Shown here in pieces: positions 60,001-64,000 of a DNA stretch of 64,000 bases. The stretch is taken from contig NC_080057.1 of assembly GCF_026212465.1 (NCBI RefSeq), positions 17,122,124 through 17,186,123 of the forward strand, written 5' to 3'. A program made the translations under genes and the position numbers. This DNA comes from Amaranthus tricolor. Its lineage: Eukaryota > Streptophyta > Magnoliopsida > Caryophyllales > Amaranthaceae. Each line of letters opens with the position of its first letter. The first letter of the stretch is position 1. Below the pieces are notes generated by a model. The model ran no database searches, was not told the origin of the DNA, and worked only from the letters and a program-made list of their open reading frames with translations.

Positions 60001-63000
60001 TTTCACAATTTTTTAAATGATAAAAATTGTATGACGTTTCCTAATGTTTTTGAAACTCTAAATTAATGTTTCTCGTTTTCTATTACGTATCTCGCTTTGA
60101 ATCAAATTTCGTAAACGTCCCAAACAAAGAAATAACAAACCAACAATAAATGTCGACCTCAATCCCCTTTATAGGTATGAAAACATCCCCGAAAACAACC
60201 TCATCATCCAATCCATAATTCTACCCATTTTGCAAAATGTTATCCCTCACGAAAAGTCCAAACAAAAGATACATTCATATTTAACAAGATTGGAAAAGAA
60301 AGAAAGAGATTGCAGTTGCGGTCATGATGTAGTGGACATGGCATCTCGCGGTATTATGACTCACTTTGCAGATATTTTCATGTGAATTGTTAACTTGAAA
60401 AATAGCTATTTTATCGTAGTAATTCAAGTTTAATAGAACACATTCAAATTAAAGCGTATAATAGACACTCAGAACCTAATACATATCAATAAAAAAATAC
60501 AATAACTATTTATTAGAATAACAGCTCATAATACAGTGAAAAAGCAAGGTCATATCATATCGTATTGGCCGTATCGTAAAGTTTTCAAGTTATCTAATCG
60601 GTAATACCCGCATTGTAAAGGTGTAAAAAATGCATATTAGGTTGTTTAATGAAATATTTCATGGTTTAGTCTACAGGTGTTTAAAACAGACCCAATGAGT
60701 CGATATTCACCCGAAGTTGTAACTAAACCCAATTTGACCGGCATAAAAAAAGGTTTAACAATTATGTAAAAACCAATATGGATACAACACCCCATTTTGA
60801 ACCGATCTGCAACCCGAAATAGACCTAACCCAAATGAACACCTCTATAGGCAAATACTTGGCGGTATGATGATGGCATTACCCCGATACTGTATTACGTA
60901 TTCGTTACCGCAACAGAGACCTTTACCGCATTTTTGCGCTGTAGCTTATAATGGTTGTTACTCCATGATTTTAAATTAGTTGGATTTTGCAGAACGGTTA
61001 GCTCAAAATCCATTATAAAGCGCCCGTAATGTAATGCAACGACTTCATATTTATTCCAACTCTTGATCAAATATACGTTTGATATGATTCATGCCAATGA
61101 TGTCTTTGTCAAAAAAATGAAAAATAATATTTTGGAAGTATTTTTAAAAGTTAACTATTCTTACTACATCTTTCATAAAATTCAAACAAGCTTTTGAAAA
61201 TATGGGATAATATATTTGTTTTATAGCTTCATAAGGCCTATAGTTTAGGTTTTGCACATGGTCCATAAAAATTCAAAGGTTTTGTAGGAAGGTAGATTTT
61301 CAATTTCAAAAAACAAATGATGGAACAACAAGATGCCAGCAGTGAATCCTATAATATAGTTGCAAGAATTTTTATATGGAATAATTATGACCCCTAACAA
61401 GCCCTAAAAGGGTAAATTATCAGATCTTCACACCTCCAAAGTTAACGAGCATGGCTGCCACATACATGCTTGATATTTTGAAGAACACAAGCAATAAAAC
61501 TAGAAAGCCTAAGCAAGGATTCTCTTATTAAAACCCTTACCTTCTAGTCTACCATTACAACCTTTGTGATGCACTCCAAGACACATAACCCCTCTGAAGG
61601 ACAACAACAACAATACAAGAAAGTCTAACCAAAGTTTCTTTTATCAAAACCCTTGCCTTCTAGTCTCCGAGACCATAAGACCATAACTTTTTGATGTACT
61701 CTAAGACACACGACTACCCTATTGTTGCACTCTCTCATTGGAGTATAAGGCAACCTACCACCTTTTCAACCACATGGCTTGAGGGAGGATCCCCTAAATT
61801 AATCCTCAAACACTCAATTCATGCTTGTAACTTAAAACAATTCATCATAGACTGAATCTCTCTTTAATTTCTCGACAAAATTTGGTGCAAATATTTCATC
61901 TCAAAAAAAATGGGAATATGTTGCACCATGGTATTTTTTTACTTTCTAGTAACCTAAAAAGTTGGTATGAAACTATAAATTTCATTTTAGAACTCCATCC
62001 ATAACTAAGATACACGATGCAGAAATTAGGTCCAAAAGACTGTTTGGATTAGATTAGAAAGTAACATTCTAACTTAGTCCTGTAGGAGAGAATCTAGAAG
62101 AATGAATTGTGTACCTTCATGAAAAAGCTCTTTGAGTACACGATCGATAACAGTTGGTGGAGGAATAGCTGCTGAAGATCTCAGTTTTTCTGCACTAGAA
62201 TCTACTGCCAAAATTGCAAAAAAAAAAAAAAATTAAAAAAAAATAATAAAAAAAATAAAAAGAAAAAAATTTTAAAAAAATCTTGAGGATCAATGCTCAA
62301 GGAGCAAAACATAAGAATTATTACAGCATTTCTAGCTCTTAAAAAGCAATAGCAAATTAATCTACGAGGAAATACAAGACATACACTAAAACCTTCCAAA
62401 CCTGACACAAAGTCTTCCAAAAACTGAGCCTCAAATGACATCTCTAAGGCAACAACCAGGAGAGAGAGTTGAGAAGCAAATCCAACAGCTTTTACTTTCC
62501 GACCATCATTTCTGAATGAATGCAGAGAAGCATGGTGTCATCATGTCAGTGATTGAAAACCAGGAGGGGCAAAAGAAAACATTAGGAAGGGGGGATACGA
62601 TGGACTGAAAAACTCGTCCATATTCTTTCTCCTAATCTCCTAATCCTCTCAAAATTCTGACATACATATTGTGATTTCAACATTTGGAAAGCATATGATG
62701 AGTGATGGCATGTATCCTTCACGTCTTTACTCGTTACAGATCAAAAACCAATAGCAATAAAATAAACTCTGAATTCAAATGCTTCATGTGCTTATATCAT
62801 TCCACATCTTAATTTTTGACCTTATATTTTGATGCAAAACCAACAGTAGCAGAGTAGAACTTGTTATTTTTTGTCTCTAATCTTTCAAATTTCCAGCAAA
62901 CTACAATAAATTAACGTAATAAAACTTAAATAATTTCAATTCTGCATTCATTTACATAAATGATAATTCATTCTACATTTAACTTCTACATAAAAATATT

Positions 63001-63946
63001 AATATTGTTGTGCCCATGTCCATATCTAAGTCCTTGTATCCCAGAATCAGGCATTGATAAGTCCAACTCTTAGACATGACTGTTATGTCGGACGCTAACA
63101 CTTGGATTTGTGTCCATGTAACTTAAACACACTAACAAGAACAATGCAGAAAAAAATTAAATAGTATATACTTTTCGAAAAACCTAAATACTCACAAAAT
63201 CTCTGAGAGAATCGGAAGTAAAAGCCAAACTTCAGCATCATGAGGTGAAGAATTTTCGATTTCAGCCATCTCAAGAGAGCTCTCGATCGATTTACCCAAC
63301 CATGTAGCAACCAACTCAAATCCTAGAGGAATTCAATTTCACAAGGGCAACAGGCAGTTATTATAGACAATAGCAAAAGTCAAAAAGTTAAAGACCTAAA
63401 TCGCAGATCATGGAAAGATCATCAAACTTAATTTATCATCATTTGATATAAGGCATTTATATAAAACACATAATCAACCCATTCATCAACATATCTTAAT
63501 GAAATTGCATCAAACTCATATGCGGCAAAGCATAACTTCCTCAGAGCTTGAGATTTAAATTACATTCTCTCAAACCTGACAAAAAATTAAATGCATGTCA
63601 CTGAAAAAATTAAGGAAACAAAAGACCACAGGGAGCTTTTAATTTGTATGGGACTCACACAATAACCATGGCAACATGTATAGCCCATCAAAAATAGTAA
63701 TAAAAATTTAATAAATCTACCTTTTACGGGATCTTCAGCTGAATACCATGAACTCCAAGGGCAGTCATCATCCCATTGTGATCTTTGATGCAGTTCCTGC
63801 TTGGCACTGACACTTGATTCTGTGTTCTCGGCTTCAGATTCATGCATATAATCATCATCATCATCGTATGGAAGGGTTCTGTATGTAAGCCTCATGGTAA
63901 AGTGAATTTTGTACCGATGGACAGAGAAGTCCACAGCAGAGAAGGC
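44646..63946 (-). CDS. Rab3 GTPase-activating protein catalytic subunit homologue (5' end outside window)
   Basis: Fourteen well-supported minus-strand exons: 63721-63946, 63196-63322, 62402-62511, 62115-62204, 57902-58012, 57555-57655, 57372-57464, 52764-52923, 52570-52641, 48900-48939, 46781-47046, 46409-46586, 46125-46336 and 44646-45032. All have GT-AG borders. Phases chain without a break except between 57372 and 52923, where a 3n+2 exon is required (candidate 53384-53451). About 745 residues are encoded here. Conserved blocks are FSVHRYKIHFTMRLTYRT, EVRWCWEESQPLP, LMTEDMHEERLQAV, the DMSAFKAANPDAVFEDFIRW signature with WHSPGDW, and a C-terminal helical region. In animals this subunit pairs with RAB3GAP2 and acts on Rab3 and Rab18; a Rab18-like (RABC) role in plants is inference. 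The exon at 63946 starts at a splice acceptor, so the start codon lies beyond 64000. No coding damage is seen. Confidence 0.93.
46781..47046 (-). CDS. RAB3GAP signature exon
   Basis: It encodes the most conserved block of the family: MSAFKAANPDAVFEDFIRW, SPGDWISD, LSKRMSEQGNFWRKLWNDAPALP and LLLDPNREGEKV. The arginine of FIRW lies in the region where mammalian RAB3GAP1 has its essential arginine (Arg728). Phase 1 acceptor, phase 0 donor. Confidence 0.93.
48163..48727. mobile_element. hAT-like MITE in an intron
   Basis: Ends read CAAGGGTGAAAATTCG and the inverse TAGAGGTGAAAGTTATTCG. Flanks are cacaccaa (48155-48162) and cacacaaa (48728-48735), an 8-bp duplication with one mismatch. No ORF of note. 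It lies in the intron between the exons at 46781-47046 and 48900-48939. Confidence 0.55.
49121..49873. mobile_element. Mutator-type MITE containing a Stowaway MITE
   Basis: Ends CAGGGGCGACGCCAGG and the inverse CATGGGCGAAGCCACA resemble the 43318-43890 element. The flanking 9-mers (agctgcgtt and gttgtgtta) match poorly, so the duplication has decayed or the limits are off by a few bases. It is non-coding. Confidence 0.6.
49187..49454. mobile_element. Stowaway MITE, 268 bp, nested
   Basis: CTCCCTCCTCTTTACCATGTG at the left, the inverse CTCCATTTGTCACATGTG at the right, and TA on both sides (49185-49186 and 49455-49456). It inserted into the Mutator-type element. Confidence 0.8.
53384..53451 (-). 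CDS. Candidate small exon of the RAB3GAP-like gene
   Basis: The exon at 57372-57464 ends in phase 0, while the exon at 52764-52923 needs phase 2 to read KEKQHGWNNPG. This 68-nt segment has the acceptor cacacttgtag and donor GAA|gtaata and joins both in frame without stops. A second reading with another donor gives an acidic sequence ending SVESVDFFE in a different frame. The existence of some extra exon here is required by phase; this particular choice is not proven. Confidence 0.4.
53872..54154. mobile_element. Possible Stowaway-like MITE
   Basis: CCTCCATTCTTTTTGCCTGCCC at the left partly matches the inverse of the right end (CTTTTCTTTTTGTTTGTCC). It abuts the next MITE and contains a poly-A run (54090-54116). 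Limits are approximate. Confidence 0.35.
54157..54411. mobile_element. Stowaway MITE, 255 bp
   Basis: CTCCCTCCTATTCAACCTATT at the left and the inverse CTCACTCCTGTTCAACCTAC at the right. TA lies at the left (54155-54156) and CA at the right, consistent with one mutation in the duplication. Confidence 0.7.
55312..55550. mobile_element. Small MITE with ATAGTGTA ends
   Basis: ATAGTGTAAAAATGCAGAAAC and the inverse ATAGTGTAGAAACAAGGCC form the ends. The interior has GATGCGAT, GCGATACGG and CGTGATGCG words. Similar words recur in the large intron at 60532-60943, suggesting a second, older copy there. Confidence 0.5.
55617..55866. mobile_element. Stowaway MITE, 250 bp
   Basis: CTCCCTCTTTGTCTACTTTAC at the left and the inverse CTCCCTTCATTCCCTTCTGTT at the right, flanked by TA at 55615-55616 and 55867-55868. 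Confidence 0.75.
58013..62114 (-). other. 4.1 kb intron of the RAB3GAP-like gene
   Basis: The largest intron seen. It holds a probable older MITE (60532-60943, ends ATACAGTGAAAAAGC and TTTTTGCGCTGTA) with a hAT-like insert (about 60671-60850, CAGGTGTTTAAAAC ... GAACACCTCTA). An imperfect tandem duplication of about 115 bp lies at 61497-61725 (CCCTTRCCTTCTAGTCT words). Frames at 58138-58329, 58447-58719 and 59677-59985 show no domain. Confidence 0.6.
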
Positions 63947-64000
63947 CTTGCATAATCAATAGGCAAAGATTCGCACAAGCTTAGTAAAAGTTTAAATCGA

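Overview
This is nuclear DNA of a flowering plant. The evidence is spliceosomal introns, a plant-specific ALOG transcription-factor gene, a plant RAB3GAP1-type gene, and dense CACTA, mariner/Stowaway, hAT, Mutator, copia, gypsy and LINE sequence in an A+T-rich, microsatellite-rich background. The species cannot be fixed from the window. A core eudicot is likely, and Caryophyllales is only a guess from the look of the repeats.

Layout. At 0.76-1.47 kb lies an intact single-exon ALOG/LSH gene on the minus strand, with its TATA box at 1751-1756. From 2.3 to 44.5 kb the window is almost entirely transposable elements. CACTA element 1 (2334-14958, TSD aat) has taken in a mariner-like element (3447-7201) and a long-TIR element (7744-14064). 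That TIR element was itself hit by a Ty1/copia retrotransposon (8503-13560, TSD tactg). CACTA element 2 (15372-21285, TSD aat) follows, with decayed TNP2 and Transposase_24 genes, a solitary end of the same long-TIR family, and about 770 bp of (TA)n. Next come a gypsy integrase remnant, a 2.9 kb LTR with part of its internal region, a second mariner-like transposase, two LINE 3' ends, a third CACTA terminus, hAT elements (32203-33143, 38281-40013, probably 33860-34678), a candidate solo LTR, a Stowaway MITE, an inverted-repeat MITE and a Mutator-type MITE.

From 44.5 kb to the right edge is the 3' part of a large minus-strand gene for the Rab3GAP catalytic subunit homologue. Fourteen exons are well supported and one more is tentative. 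Their phases chain correctly, and the 5' end lies beyond 64000. Its introns reach about 4.1 kb and carry MITEs of the Stowaway, hAT and Mutator types.

Only the ALOG and RAB3GAP-like genes look functional. Every transposon gene seen has stops, frameshifts or deletions. The least routine signals are: nine paired hairpin motifs, with arm changes that compensate, in the 2.9 kb LTR; an opposite-strand ORF in the mariner-like element; and an exon-like ORF in the long-TIR element that the copia insertion splits.
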